Below, piece after piece: positions 10,346 to 19,573 of a stretch of DNA of 38,747 bases. The DNA lies in contig JACPSE010000144.1 of the NCBI GenBank assembly GCA_016193465.1, forward strand, positions 1-38,747, in the 5' to 3' direction. Position 1 is the first letter of the stretch. Each line of letters starts with the position of its first letter. The notes beneath the pieces are model-generated. The model made no database searches, was not told the origin of the DNA, and saw only the letters and a list, made by a program, of their open reading frames with translations. The DNA is from Deltaproteobacteria bacterium. GTDB lineage: Bacteria; Desulfobacterota; Binatia; UBA9968. The translations under genes were made by a program, and so were the position numbers.

Positions 10346-11482
10346 TTATAACAGGCTCCGTGCTATGACAAGCCTTTGGATCTCTGAAGTTCCCTCGTAG
10401 ATTCTCAAAGCCCGGACATCGCGGTAAAGCTGTTCCACAGGAGTTCCTACCACTACTCCTGTCCCACCATGGATTTGGAGCGCCTGGTCGACGATCCTCT
10501 GCGCCGCCTCGGTGGCGAAGAGCTTGGCCATGGAAGATTTCTGTTTGAGATCTTTTTGGTTGTGATCGTTAGCCCAGGCGGCCTGGTAGGCCAGGAGTCG
10601 GGAGGCCTCGAGCTCCGTGGCCATGTCGGCGAGCTTGAATTGCGTCGCCTGGAACTGAGCCAACGCCTGTCCAAACTGACGCCGCTTTTGGCTGTATTGC
10701 AGCGCCTCTTCCAAAGCCCTCTGCGCGAACCCTACTGCTGCTGCGGCCACCGTGCATCTCAGGGTATCCAGAGTGGCCAAGGCGATTTTGAGTCCTTCTC
10801 CCTCTTTGCCGAGGAGCTGTGCGCGCGGGACGCGGCAATCCTCAAAGGCGATGACCCCGAGGGGATGGGGAGAGAGCAAAGGAGTGTTTTCCTTAAAAAC
10901 AAATCCAGGGGTATCGGCCTGCACCACAAACGCGCTCATCCCTTTCGCCCTTTTGTCAGGATCGGTTAAGGCAAAGACCGTATAGGTTTGGGCGATGCCA
11001 GCGTTGGAGATAAAACGCTTGATCCCCGTGAGACGGTATCCGTCGCCGTCTCTCACTGCCCTTGTCTCCATCGAGGAGACGTCAGAGCCCGCCTGTGGTT
11101 CCGTGAGCGCGAAGGCCGCGATTGCCTCTCCTCTGGCAACAGGAGGAAGGTAGCGTTTTTTTTGCTTGTCGCTGCCGGCAACCGTAATAGGATAGCTCCC
11201 CAGCGCCTGCATGGCGAACATCGTGTCCGCCAGGGCCGATCCCCGCGCCAGCTCCTCGCGGATGATGCACAGGTCGCGGGCCTGCACCTTCTCCTTTACT
11301 CCTCCGAATCTCTTGGAAGCCACATAGGCGGTGAAACCCTCGTGGCCGAGCTGACTTACAAGCTGTCGGGCCTGCTGTCCGATGTCCGCCTCTCTTGTGA
11401 CAGATGAAATCAGGTTTTTCTCTACCCAGGAACGGACCTGACCCCGCAGGAGTAACTGCTCTGGGTCAAAAAAAAGATCCAT
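10346..11482 (-). CDS. Acyl-CoA dehydrogenase
   Basis: Second acyl-CoA dehydrogenase, 378 residues, clearly diverged from its downstream neighbour. Seen: AFALTEPQAGSDVSSMET (FAD/substrate beta domain), GIKRFISNAGIA, KRRQFGQALAQFQ, and the catalytic Glu363 in LRIYEGTSEIQRLVIARSLL. Having two different ACADs side by side with an SDR points to catabolism of a specific acyl-CoA (fatty acid, branched-chain or aromatic-derived), but which one cannot be said. The start ATG at 11482 has an aaggga Shine-Dalgarno. The 58-bp gap to the SDR contains no obvious terminator. Confidence 0.93.
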   Translation of the reverse strand: MDLFFDPEQLLLRGQVRSWVEKNLISSVTREADIGQQARQLVSQLGHEGFTAYVASKRFGGVKEKVQARDLCIIREELARGSALADTMFAMQALGSYPITVAGSDKQKKRYLPPVARGEAIAAFALTEPQAGSDVSSMETRAVRDGDGYRLTGIKRFISNAGIAQTYTVFALTDPDKRAKGMSAFVVQADTPGFVFKENTPLLSPHPLGVIAFEDCRVPRAQLLGKEGEGLKIALATLDTLRCTVAAAAVGFAQRALEEALQYSQKRRQFGQALAQFQATQFKLADMATELEASRLLAYQAAWANDHNQKDLKQKSSMAKLFATEAAQRIVDQALQIHGGTGVVVGTPVEQLYRDVRALRIYEGTSEIQRLVIARSLL

Positions 11483-11540
11483 TTTGGACTCCCTTGCTAC
11501 GGGCGATCAAATGGCGCCGGCCTTATCACGTTTCTTTTTT

Positions 11541-12329
11541 TTAGACCATTACGGCGCCGCCATCGATGTTGATGGCCTGTCCGGTGATCCCGGCCGCCGA
11601 TTTTGACGCCAGCATGAGGGCCAGTTCTGCCACTTCTTCGGGAGCAATCAACCGCTGCTGGGGCGAACTGCCCTGAAACAGCCGCAGCGCCTCTTCGACC
11701 TTCTTGCCGGTTTTTTCGGCCATAAGTCTGGCGTTGTTTAGTGTTAGGTCCGTATCAACATATCCCGGACAGATGGCGTTTACCGTCACCCCCGATCTAG
11801 CCATCTCTACGGCCAGGGCCCGGGTGAGCCCGAGCACCGCGTGTTTAGAAGTGGTGTAAGCGGATGTATGGGAGTAGGCTACTTTAGCGACAATGGAGGC
11901 GATGTTGATTACTCGACCCCATTTTGCGGCGATCATTTCAGGGAGAAATACTTTACAGCAATTGTATGTGCCGGTCAGGTTCACTTTCAATACCTCCTCC
12001 CAGAGACTATCCGGCATTTGCAAAAAGCCGGCTGCGGGAGCTACTCCGGCATTATTGATTAAGATCTGGACTGTGCCAAGCTGGCTAGTAATCTTCGTTT
12101 TGAGGGCTTCCACTTCCTGCCTGTTGCTGACGTCACAGGCTAACGGGAGGGCCTTGCCGCCAAGGCGGTGGATCTCTTCAGCTACCGCGTCAAGCGTGGG
12201 CTGGGTCCGGCTTGTAAGGACTACGTGACCACCACGGGCGGCAAAAGCTAACGCTATGTAGCGACCGATACCACGACTGCCTCCGGTCACCAGAACGATT
12301 TTTTCTGCAAGCTCTTGACCTTCGCTCAC
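11541..12329 (-). CDS. Short-chain dehydrogenase/reductase (3-hydroxyacyl type)
   Basis: Classical SDR of 262 residues: cofactor motif TGGSRGIG (about 15-22), NNAG (about 91-94), catalytic Ser in NIASIV and Tyr-Lys in SAYTTSKHAV, and the C-terminal GQAINIDGGAVMV. The sequence resembles 3-hydroxybutyrate dehydrogenase or FabG/PhaB-type 3-oxoacyl reductases. With two acyl-CoA dehydrogenases downstream, a 3-hydroxyacyl-CoA or related oxidation step is plausible. It starts with GTG, and that codon overlaps the stop of the Lon-like gene (GTGA, 12326-12329), implying translational coupling. Confidence 0.9.
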   Translation of the reverse strand: MSEGQELAEKIVLVTGGSRGIGRYIALAFAARGGHVVLTSRTQPTLDAVAEEIHRLGGKALPLACDVSNRQEVEALKTKITSQLGTVQILINNAGVAPAAGFLQMPDSLWEEVLKVNLTGTYNCCKVFLPEMIAAKWGRVINIASIVAKVAYSHTSAYTTSKHAVLGLTRALAVEMARSGVTVNAICPGYVDTDLTLNNARLMAEKTGKKVEEALRLFQGSSPQQRLIAPEEVAELALMLASKSAAGITGQAINIDGGAVMV

Positions 12330-14773
12330 TCCTTTTCCGCTCCCTTCTGCGCCGCAGGGGCGGCGAGTTTTAACCTATCGGCATACTCCTTTAACTGTTT
12401 CTCGACCAAGCCGTTGACCGATGAGGTCGGGTAATGGTCTTCGCTATCCCTCTGTCCGGCCGGGACACCGGTCAGGACTTCGATACCCTCGTCGATGGTG
12501 CTGACCGAGTAGATATGAAATTTCCCTTGCTCCACGGCTTCGACGACATCGCGGCGCAGCATCAGATTTCTTACATTGGACCGCGGAATGAGAACGCCCT
12601 GCTCTCCGGTCAATTCTTTAAGCCGGCAGACATCGAAAAACCCCTCGATCTTCCGATTGATCCCACCGATAGCCTGGATCTCTCCGTTTTGGTTCACCGA
12701 ACCGGTTACGGCAAGACCCTGTTTGATCGGAATTCCCGAGAGGCTGGAAAGAGTAGCATAGAGCTCTGTCGAAGAGGCGCTGTCCCCGTCGATGCCCTCG
12801 TAGGACTGCTCAAAACAGAGGCTAGCAGAGAGGGAAAGGGGGCGATCTTGGGCATACTTGGCCCCCAGGTAACCGCTCAGAATGAGAACTCCCTTGTCGT
12901 GGGTTTTTCCGCTTAGCTTGGCTTCTCTTTCAATGTTGATAATCCCGCTGCGGCCCAAGAAGGTCTTGGCTGTAATCCGTGATGGCTTGCCGAAGCTGAA
13001 ATCTCCTAGCTGGTAGATGGCTAGACCGTTGACCTGCCCCACGACGCTCCCGCTGACGTCCACCAGCAGGGTCCCTTGGGTGATCATCTCCTGAATGCGC
13101 TTCTCGATAAGATTCAGTCGAAAGGCCTTTTCCTCCAGTGCCTTCTCCACGTGCCCTCCCGTGACTAGCTCGCTGCCGGCCTTTTCCGCCCAATAGTTGG
13201 ACTCGATTAGCACATCAACGATGTCACTGAAGCGGGTCGAAAGTTTTTTTTGGTCCTCGACCAGCCTTGCTCCGTATTCGATGATCCGCGCCACGCCGCT
13301 AGGATCGAAGTGGCGCAGTCCCTCGCGCTGGCAGTAAGCGCTGATGAAACAGGCATAAGCGACGATATTGTCTTTGGTCCGGTCGATCTCGAAATCAAAG
13401 TCTGCCTTGACCTTGAAGGTCTCACGGAAGTCAGGGTCCATGGTCGAGAGATAGTGATAGAGCATAGGATCGCCGATTATGATCACCTTGGCATCCGCAG
13501 GGATGGGATCGGGACGCAGCCCCTGTGGAGGGATCCAGCCAAAAAAAGCGGCCGGCTCTTCGATGCATAGCTCACGGTTTTTGATCACTCGCTTCAGTGC
13601 TTCCCACACCCCGGGATTGGCCAACACATCGCGATCGTAGAGGACTAGATAGCCTCCGTTAGCGCGGCTCATCGAGCCCGCTTTGATCATAGTAAAGTCG
13701 GTGACATAGCCGCCCATTATCGGTCTTTTTTCGACGACGCCGAAGAGATTGTGGTAGGTGGGGTTCGTTTCGATCACGATCGGCGGTCCCACCGTGTCGC
13801 TGTTGTCTACGAAGACATTGACCCGGTAGGGCAGGAAGGGGTCCGTAGGGGGCTCGACCGGTTGCAACAGGGAGAGCGGCGTGACCGCCTGAGCCCCATC
13901 ACTGCCCTTGAAGCGCTGAAGGTTCTTTAAAATATGGTCCCGAACCGCATCGAGATAACTGAGCACCTTGGGATAACCCTGGTATTTCTCCTTTAGCTCG
14001 GATAACGGGATGCGCACCAGATACTCTCCTGTCTGCTGGTCCAATGCTTCGAGCTTGGCCGCGATTTCCCGCTCAAGTTTTTTCGCTCCTCTCAACGCCT
14101 CCTCGACGCTCTTTTCGATCGCGCTCCGTTTCTCCTCCAACGCCTTTTTCTCTTCTACAGATAGTGCGAGATATTCCTCCTCCTGCATAGGTTTTCCCTG
14201 CTTTAAGGGGATAAGGACCATCCCAGAGGGGGAAAATCTAAGAGCGAAGCCGTCTTTCCTCGCCTCTTCCACCAGCGACTCCATGATATTTTGCTGTTCT
14301 TTCTGCATTCTCTCGGTGATGACCTGGCGCTGGCGCGCGAAGTCTTCGCTTTCGAAGGTTTTCTTGGCTTCTCTCTGTAAAGTCTGGATCAAAACCTCCA
14401 TGTCCCGTTTTAGAATCTTTCCCCAACCGCGCCGGATGTTTAAAGCCTGTGGCCGATCAGCATCGCTGAAGTTGTAGACGTAGCACCAGTCTTCAGGAAA
14501 CGGAGAATCGTCCTTGGGGGGAGTCTCTTCCGCCGTGATCTTTTTCAGGAAGGCCTTGATGATGGTGGTCTTGCCGGTTCCGGTCAGGCCGGTGACGAAG
14601 ATATTGAAGCCGGGTTTGTTGACGCCCAGACCGAACTCGATCGCGCGCATGGCCCGTTCCTGGCCGACGAAATCTTCAAGGGGCGTCATGTCCGCGGTGC
14701 AGGCGAAGGGGAGCAGAGATGGATCACAGCGCCACGCGAGCCTTTCTAGCGGAACCTGAAAAAGAGAGCTCAT
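12326..14773 (-). CDS. Lon-like ATP-dependent protease (AAA_32/YcbZ type)
   Basis: ATP-powered serine protease related to Lon but lacking the classical Lon N-terminal domain. It has 815 residues. Walker A is GLTGTGKT at 62-69. A long helical, charged region follows (about 100-270), then the Walker B/LID part with GGYLVLYDRDVL and IIIGDPMLYHYL. In the C-terminal protease domain Ser665 (DGDSAS) and Lys708 (NRKIEG) form the Ser-Lys dyad, 43 residues apart as in E. coli Lon. The ATG at 14773 was chosen because GAGGAG lies 6 nt upstream; an ORF start at 14803 adds 10 residues. It heads the SDR/ACAD run and is divergent from the M48 lipoprotein; both could serve protein quality control. Confidence 0.93.
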   Translation of the reverse strand: MSSLFQVPLERLAWRCDPSLLPFACTADMTPLEDFVGQERAMRAIEFGLGVNKPGFNIFVTGLTGTGKTTIIKAFLKKITAEETPPKDDSPFPEDWCYVYNFSDADRPQALNIRRGWGKILKRDMEVLIQTLQREAKKTFESEDFARQRQVITERMQKEQQNIMESLVEEARKDGFALRFSPSGMVLIPLKQGKPMQEEEYLALSVEEKKALEEKRSAIEKSVEEALRGAKKLEREIAAKLEALDQQTGEYLVRIPLSELKEKYQGYPKVLSYLDAVRDHILKNLQRFKGSDGAQAVTPLSLLQPVEPPTDPFLPYRVNVFVDNSDTVGPPIVIETNPTYHNLFGVVEKRPIMGGYVTDFTMIKAGSMSRANGGYLVLYDRDVLANPGVWEALKRVIKNRELCIEEPAAFFGWIPPQGLRPDPIPADAKVIIIGDPMLYHYLSTMDPDFRETFKVKADFDFEIDRTKDNIVAYACFISAYCQREGLRHFDPSGVARIIEYGARLVEDQKKLSTRFSDIVDVLIESNYWAEKAGSELVTGGHVEKALEEKAFRLNLIEKRIQEMITQGTLLVDVSGSVVGQVNGLAIYQLGDFSFGKPSRITAKTFLGRSGIINIEREAKLSGKTHDKGVLILSGYLGAKYAQDRPLSLSASLCFEQSYEGIDGDSASSTELYATLSSLSGIPIKQGLAVTGSVNQNGEIQAIGGINRKIEGFFDVCRLKELTGEQGVLIPRSNVRNLMLRRDVVEAVEQGKFHIYSVSTIDEGIEVLTGVPAGQRDSEDHYPTSSVNGLVEKQLKEYADRLKLAAPAAQKGAEKE

Positions 14774-14881
14774 CTGCATCTCCTCATTGCTTTGATAGGG
14801 CATAGAATATTGCCTCGGCGCTTCCGGGTCAACCCTTGCCGGCTATTGCCCCCTCAGGCAACTCTATCTATAATCAAGCTT

Positions 14882-16264
14882 ATGTCTCCCAAGCTTTGTT
14901 ATTTCTTCTTCTGTGCTTATCTCCTGGTTGGGTGCGGATCCTATCAACCGACCAAAGTACCGTTTGCTAGGCCGGCCGCTGAAGATGAGGAAGTAAGGAT
15001 CAGCCGGGAATTCCGCCGTGAGGCGAAAAAGAAGCTTAAACTGGTTCAGCACCCTGAGGTGGAGCGCTACGTCAATCAGGTCGGGCAGAAAATCCTTGCC
15101 GTCATGGGCCCCCAGCCCTTCGATTACCGCTTCTTTGTTGTGGAAAATTCCCAATTGAACGCCTTCGCCGTCCCCGGGGGATCTATCTATGTGCATACCG
15201 GCGTCATCGAGCGCGTTGGCAGCACTGACGAAGTCGCCGGCGTTTTGGGTCACGAAATCATTCACGTCAAAGGCCACCATATGGCCCGCATGTCCGGGCT
15301 CGATCCGGCGAGTCTCCTGTCCCTCTTGGGAGTATTCCTGGGCGGCAGTGGCCCCCAGGCAGCCATAGCGCTGGGCCAAGCCTTGGCTCTGACACGTCAG
15401 CTCTCTTTTACCCGCCAGCTTGAACAGGAAGCGGATACGCTGGGCGTAAAATACATGGCCGACGCGGGCTACAACCCGAACGCCGCCCTGACTTTTCTCA
15501 AGGCCGTCGATCAGGAAAGGTTATTGAACCCGACCGATATCCCTCCCTATTTGATGACTCACCCCTTGACGCAAGAGCGCATCACAGGCGTCGAGAGCGT
15601 CATTCGTTCACTCGACTGGAAACGGCCAAAGTCGGAGTTTCCTGATCCGATCAAAAAGATCCAGACCTTGCTGCGGCTGGAGAGGCATGAATCGGATGCC
15701 GTAATAAGCGAGTACGAAAGGATCTTAAGCCAGAACGCACACAGTTCGGAGGCGATGCATCTCCTGGGAGTCGCCCACTATTATAACGGGAGGTGGGCGA
15801 AGGCCAGGGATTATTTCGAGCAGGCAAAGGCCGTCAACGCTCAAAGTTCGGGGATCGACCAAGATCTGGGCCGGGTTTATACGCAGATCGGAGAGTTTCG
15901 TCTGGCCCATTTGGCCTTTGAGCGCTCTGTGAATAGTGAGCCTGCCGAGAGTTTGAACTACCTGTTTCTAGGAGAATTGTACGAGAAGGAGTCTAATCTT
16001 CCGCAAGCTGTAAGCGCCTACCTGCGAGCCGTCAATCTTTCCCCTCTGTGGGCCGTGCCCGCGCACCATCTGGGAGTCGTCTACGGAAAAATGAACCGCC
16101 TGGGAGATGCCCATTACTACCTGGGTCGCTCTTATCTTTTGTCGGATGAAGATGAGATGGCAATAAGCAACCTCGAGCGGGCGGTAAAGATCGTCGGGCC
16201 GACCTCTCCTCGAGGTCAAGTCATTAAAGAGGAGCTTGAGATGATAAAGGCGAGAAGAAGATAA
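14882..16264 (+). CDS. M48 metallopeptidase lipoprotein with TPR repeats (BepA-like)
   Basis: Periplasmic zinc protease that probably works on outer-membrane protein quality control, as E. coli BepA/YfgC does. It has 460 residues from the ATG at 14882. The lipobox LLVGC puts the lipidated Cys at 18. The M48 domain contains HEIIH at 124-128 and the third zinc ligand Glu183 in QEADTLG. The C-terminal half (about 265 on) is built from tetratricopeptide repeats (LLGVAHYYNGRWAKARDYF, YLFLGELYEKESNLPQAV and others). An upstream ATG at 14792 would add 30 residues before the lipobox and is rejected. Its stop is 2 bp from the stop of a convergent small gene. Confidence 0.92.
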   Translation: MSPKLCYFFFCAYLLVGCGSYQPTKVPFARPAAEDEEVRISREFRREAKKKLKLVQHPEVERYVNQVGQKILAVMGPQPFDYRFFVVENSQLNAFAVPGGSIYVHTGVIERVGSTDEVAGVLGHEIIHVKGHHMARMSGLDPASLLSLLGVFLGGSGPQAAIALGQALALTRQLSFTRQLEQEADTLGVKYMADAGYNPNAALTFLKAVDQERLLNPTDIPPYLMTHPLTQERITGVESVIRSLDWKRPKSEFPDPIKKIQTLLRLERHESDAVISEYERILSQNAHSSEAMHLLGVAHYYNGRWAKARDYFEQAKAVNAQSSGIDQDLGRVYTQIGEFRLAHLAFERSVNSEPAESLNYLFLGELYEKESNLPQAVSAYLRAVNLSPLWAVPAHHLGVVYGKMNRLGDAHYYLGRSYLLSDEDEMAISNLERAVKIVGPTSPRGQVIKEELEMIKARRR

Positions 16265-16266
16265 AC

Positions 16267-16638
16267 TCATTCTCGGCTGCTGAGGAGGAAAGGATAAACC
16301 TTGCCTCTAGCCGGCTTTCCGATCTTGTGCTCCCGTTTCAGCAAAAACTCCCGCAGGTAATCTGGATCAAATCCCAAGAATTCGCAGATATTGTTAAAGG
16401 AAAAAAGCCACCCTGTGCTTTTATCCTCAATCCACTCTAGGGCGTTTTGATAAAGCTCCCCGCCAGAGCTGCTCCTGGCCCCCCGGTACTTTTCCAGACA
16501 CTCTACCGCATCCTTGAGGATGGCCAGCATGAGTCTCTTTTCCCCTTCAAGCTGCCGGGATAGGACTCTATTCCCGTAGAACTGGGAGGGTAAAAAGGTA
16601 TCCGGCTCCAGAATTCTTGCTAGAAAGTCGTCGTACAT
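16267..16638 (-). CDS. Conserved small protein of unknown function with HTH-like segment
   Basis: A 123-residue protein with no family name I can assign with certainty. I recall similar proteins in deltaproteobacterial genomes that share an N-terminal helix (EGEKRLMLAILKDAVECLEKY here) and a C-terminal FSFNNICEFLGFDPDYLREF. The second segment has the helix-turn-helix look of a DNA-binding recognition unit, which suggests a small regulator; that is inference. The core EWIEDKSTGWLFSF links the two. It stands alone, converging on the M48 gene, with an AT-rich 132-bp upstream region (16639-16771) probably holding its promoter. No clear Shine-Dalgarno precedes the ATG at 16638. Confidence 0.75.
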   Translation of the reverse strand: MYDDFLARILEPDTFLPSQFYGNRVLSRQLEGEKRLMLAILKDAVECLEKYRGARSSSGGELYQNALEWIEDKSTGWLFSFNNICEFLGFDPDYLREFLLKREHKIGKPARGKVYPFLLSSRE

Positions 16639-16771
16639 ATACTGACTCTTAATAAAAGACTAAGAATTTATCTAAATAACACAAGTCCGCACAAACTTCA
16701 AGAAAATTCCTTGTGAGATCGGGACTCAAGGCGGGCTCGAAAAAAACATCAAGTAATTCAGGAGGTTATGA

Positions 16772-17479
16772 CTAAAATCCATCCAGGAGCCCGGCCACCT
16801 TGGCCTTGGCAATACTGTGATCCCAGATCTTCTGTATTACAGGCAGGCGTCCCCTTCCCTTCGCCACCCTTTGCACCTCATCCTCGGTATAGAAACGCAC
16901 CGGGCCCAATAGCGAGGCATAGCAAAGGCGCGTGGCGCTCTCCTCTAGGTCGATGCAAGCGGCAAAGGTCCGTTCGATCGAACTTCCAACCACAATGGAG
17001 CCATGGCCGCGCAGAATCGCGGCATCGCCAGAACCGAGAGTGCGGGCGACTGCGTCTCCTTGCTCGTTGGTATGGATCAGGGCGGGATCTTGATACACTG
17101 GGATAGGGCCGGGGCCAAACGAGGCGCCGGGGTTAGATGCGGGGATGAGGGGGCGGTCCGCCATACTCAGAATCACCACCATTCGGTTATGGAGATGGGC
17201 TACGCACTGAACGTCTTCCCTGGCCCGGTAGGTGCGGGTGTGCATAGGAAGCTCGGAGGGGAGGTTCCATTTGCCTTCCAGGCGTTTGCCTTCGAGATCA
17301 AAGGTCAGGATATCTTCGGGCTTGACTTCCGCCCGACTGATGGGGTGAGGATTGATCAGGAAGTGGTTTGTTCCCGGGATCCTCACGCTGATGTGACCGC
17401 TGTAATCAACCAGTTCGGCGCGACAAAGCAACCGGCAGGCCATCGCTAACTTAATCTTGAGTTCATCGATCTCTGACAC
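16772..17479 (-). CDS. Class II aldolase/adducin family protein
   Basis: Zinc-dependent aldolase/epimerase fold, 235 residues. Seen: SGHISVRIPGTNHFLINPHP near the start, the base Glu in PSELPMH, the metal-binding pair in AHLHNRMVV, and a third His in AILRGHGSIVVG. The tail GRLPVIQKIWDHSIAKAKVAG is typical of the uncharacterised decarboxylase/aldolase branch of this superfamily. The substrate (a sugar phosphate or hydroxy-acid) is unknown. The start is GTG with an aaagggga Shine-Dalgarno. It is divergent from oligoendopeptidase F across a 244-bp spacer and has no obvious operon partner. Confidence 0.88.
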   Translation of the reverse strand: MSEIDELKIKLAMACRLLCRAELVDYSGHISVRIPGTNHFLINPHPISRAEVKPEDILTFDLEGKRLEGKWNLPSELPMHTRTYRAREDVQCVAHLHNRMVVILSMADRPLIPASNPGASFGPGPIPVYQDPALIHTNEQGDAVARTLGSGDAAILRGHGSIVVGSSIERTFAACIDLEESATRLCYASLLGPVRFYTEDEVQRVAKGRGRLPVIQKIWDHSIAKAKVAGLLDGF

Positions 17480-17578
17480 GGCTTTTCCCCTTTCTCACGG
17501 GAGGTTTTCTCTTAGTGCTATATCGCCCATCCGACAAGACTGTCAACGAGAGCCCTTGCTCCGCAGTGGGTCAGTATC

Positions 17579-17660
17579 GCCTGAGATCCTTCACTGCGTT
17601 CCTGAACGGAGCGAAGAATCTCTCTTCCTTCGACCTGTCGGCTTGCAGTCCAAAATGACC
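17579..17660. repeat. Imperfect palindromic intergenic repeat
   Basis: gagat at 17583 and atctc at about 17618 bracket nested complementary words (cttc/gaag, gcgtt/aacg), making one long imperfect hairpin. The adjoining ccttcgacctgtcggcttgc stretch continues it. I recall near-identical palindromes scattered through many environmental genomes. No ORF passes through convincingly. It lies in the aldolase-pepF spacer, upstream of the pepF Shine-Dalgarno. Confidence 0.6.
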
Positions 17661-17723
17661 CCCTACCTCTTGCTCCGTCACGAAAGAAATGGTTATTAGG
17701 AAAAAATAGCAGAAAGGATTTTT

Positions 17724-19520
17724 ATGGGCACCAACAGCGCAGAAGGCATCCGCTGGGATCTCAGTGATCTGTTTGCCGCGCACGATGACCCACGTTTGGA
17801 AGCGGCCCTGAATGACTGCCTGAGCAGGGCCAGGAGTTTCTCGACTCTTTTCCGCGGCACGATTCATACTCCGAGCGGCCCGGCTACGGAACATCTGCTC
17901 AGCGGCCTAAAGGAACTGGAAGAGATCGAAGAGTCGCTCAGCCGGGCAGCCAATTATTCCAGCCTTCTCTACGCGGCTGACTCGCTAAGGCCTGAACACC
18001 AGGACCTGGAACAAAAGGTGGAGCAGCGCGTGACCGGAGTGAAAAACCATCTGCTCTTTTTCCAGTTGGAGTGGATGGGGCTGGACGATCACGTGGCCGA
18101 GCGCCTGAGGCAGCATCCGGCGATAAGGCCCTACCGCCATTATCTTCAAAATCTCCGTCGTTTTTGTCCCCACAGACTTTCCGAGCCAGAGGAAAAAATT
18201 GTCAATGAGAAGGACAATACGGGGAGAAACGCTTTTGGGCGCCTTTTTTCGGAGATTACGTCATCACTAACTTTTTCCTTGGAACAGGACGGGAAGGCAG
18301 GAGAGCTGACCTTAAGCGAGATTCTGGCGCTCCTGCACCAGCCGGACCAGCAGCTAAGAAAAAGCGCCATGGAGACGCTTTTTCAAGGGCTGTCTCATCA
18401 AGGGCAGGTCCTGACCTTCGTCTACGACACGCTCGTTCAGGATCATTTGACGATGGACCGGCTGCGCCGCTATCCGGATCCGATGAGGGAGCGCCACCTT
18501 GCCAACGAGATCGATGCCCAGGCGGTGAACCAGATGATGGAAGTAACAGAAGCGAATTACGGAATTGCCCACGACTATTTCCGCCTGAAGGCCCGGTTGC
18601 TCAAGCTCCCGCGCCTTGCCCTTTACGACCAGTATGCTCCTGTGGGAAAAGAGCTGAGCCCCTTTACCTTTGCTCAAGCGCAGCAGGTGATCGTGGAGGC
18701 CTTTGAGGCCTTCACGCCGGTATTTCGCGCCATCGCCAGCGAGTTTTTTGATAAACGCTGGATTGATGCGGAGATCCGCAAAGGCAAGCGGGGTGGCGCT
18801 TTCTGCGCCTCGCCTTCTCCCCGGCTGCACCCTTATATCCTCTGCAACTACACCGACAATCTGAGGGACGTTATGACCGTGGCGCATGAGCTGGGCCACG
18901 GTCTCCACGGTTATCTCAGCCGCAAGCAGAGCTTTTTGAACTACGACACGCCGCTGACCACTGCCGAGACCGCGTCTGTCTTCGGCGAGATGTTGGTATT
19001 CGACTATCTGATGGAGCATCAAAGCGATTCTCAGTTGCAGATCGCTCTGATTGCCGGGAAGATCGAAGATGCCTTTGCTACGGTTTTTCGCCAGAATGTG
19101 CTCACCCGCTTTGAGCAAGCGGCCTTCTCGAAGCGTCAAACTGGACGGCTGACCCCTCAGGCCGTCGGAGATTTATGGCTCGGGGCCAATGGAAAGTATT
19201 ACGGGGACGCCGTGGAGATGCCCGAGGGGTATCGTTGGGGCTGGTCTTACATTCCTCACTTCATCCACAGTCGCTTTTATTGTTACAGCTATGTCTTTGG
19301 TGAGCTTCTGGTTCTTTCCCTCTATCGCATGTATCGGGAAGAGGGAAAGAGTTTTGTCCCGAAATATCTCGCTTTGCTTGAGGCTGGGGGATCGGATAGC
19401 CCGGAGGCGCTGCTCAAGCCATTAGGCGTCGACATCCACGATCCGAAGTTTTGGCAAAAGGGCTTCGATGAGATCCGTGGGCTGGTAAAAAAGCTTGAAG
19501 GACTGGCAGAAAATCAGTAG
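17724..19520 (+). CDS. pepF: Oligoendopeptidase F (M3 family)
   Basis: Cytoplasmic zinc endopeptidase that cuts short peptides (about 7-20 residues). It has 598 residues, usual for PepF/M3B. The N-terminal helical domain is followed by the catalytic domain with HELGH at 388-392 (VAHELGHGLHGYLSRK) and the third ligand in the TAETASVFGEML helix. The C-terminal region has YRWGWSYIPHFIHSRFYCYSY, which lines the active-site channel. The ATG has a gaaagga Shine-Dalgarno 5-6 nt upstream. It is likely monocistronic, with its own promoter within the repeat-bearing spacer. Confidence 0.95.
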   Translation: MGTNSAEGIRWDLSDLFAAHDDPRLEAALNDCLSRARSFSTLFRGTIHTPSGPATEHLLSGLKELEEIEESLSRAANYSSLLYAADSLRPEHQDLEQKVEQRVTGVKNHLLFFQLEWMGLDDHVAERLRQHPAIRPYRHYLQNLRRFCPHRLSEPEEKIVNEKDNTGRNAFGRLFSEITSSLTFSLEQDGKAGELTLSEILALLHQPDQQLRKSAMETLFQGLSHQGQVLTFVYDTLVQDHLTMDRLRRYPDPMRERHLANEIDAQAVNQMMEVTEANYGIAHDYFRLKARLLKLPRLALYDQYAPVGKELSPFTFAQAQQVIVEAFEAFTPVFRAIASEFFDKRWIDAEIRKGKRGGAFCASPSPRLHPYILCNYTDNLRDVMTVAHELGHGLHGYLSRKQSFLNYDTPLTTAETASVFGEMLVFDYLMEHQSDSQLQIALIAGKIEDAFATVFRQNVLTRFEQAAFSKRQTGRLTPQAVGDLWLGANGKYYGDAVEMPEGYRWGWSYIPHFIHSRFYCYSYVFGELLVLSLYRMYREEGKSFVPKYLALLEAGGSDSPEALLKPLGVDIHDPKFWQKGFDEIRGLVKKLEGLAENQ

Positions 19521-19573
19521 GCAGACCACAGTAGACAGTAGGCGGAGTGATTTTTCTTGCTGCCCACTGCCTC
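19519..19573. repeat. Low-complexity inverted spacer repeat
   Basis: Between the convergent pepF and amidohydrolase stops, cagtaggcagaccacagtag is followed by ctgcccactgcctcct. This is built from repeated cagtag/gtaggc words and their complements and can form a hairpin that may end both transcripts. The run of five T in gtgatttttcttg fits weak termination on the plus strand. Confidence 0.45.

Noticed and set aside
16768-17106. Plus-strand frame starting at an ATG right after aggaggtt
   Set aside because: It runs antisense to the class II aldolase with its conserved motifs, encodes Pro/Arg-rich noise, and the aggagg-to-ATG spacing is too short.
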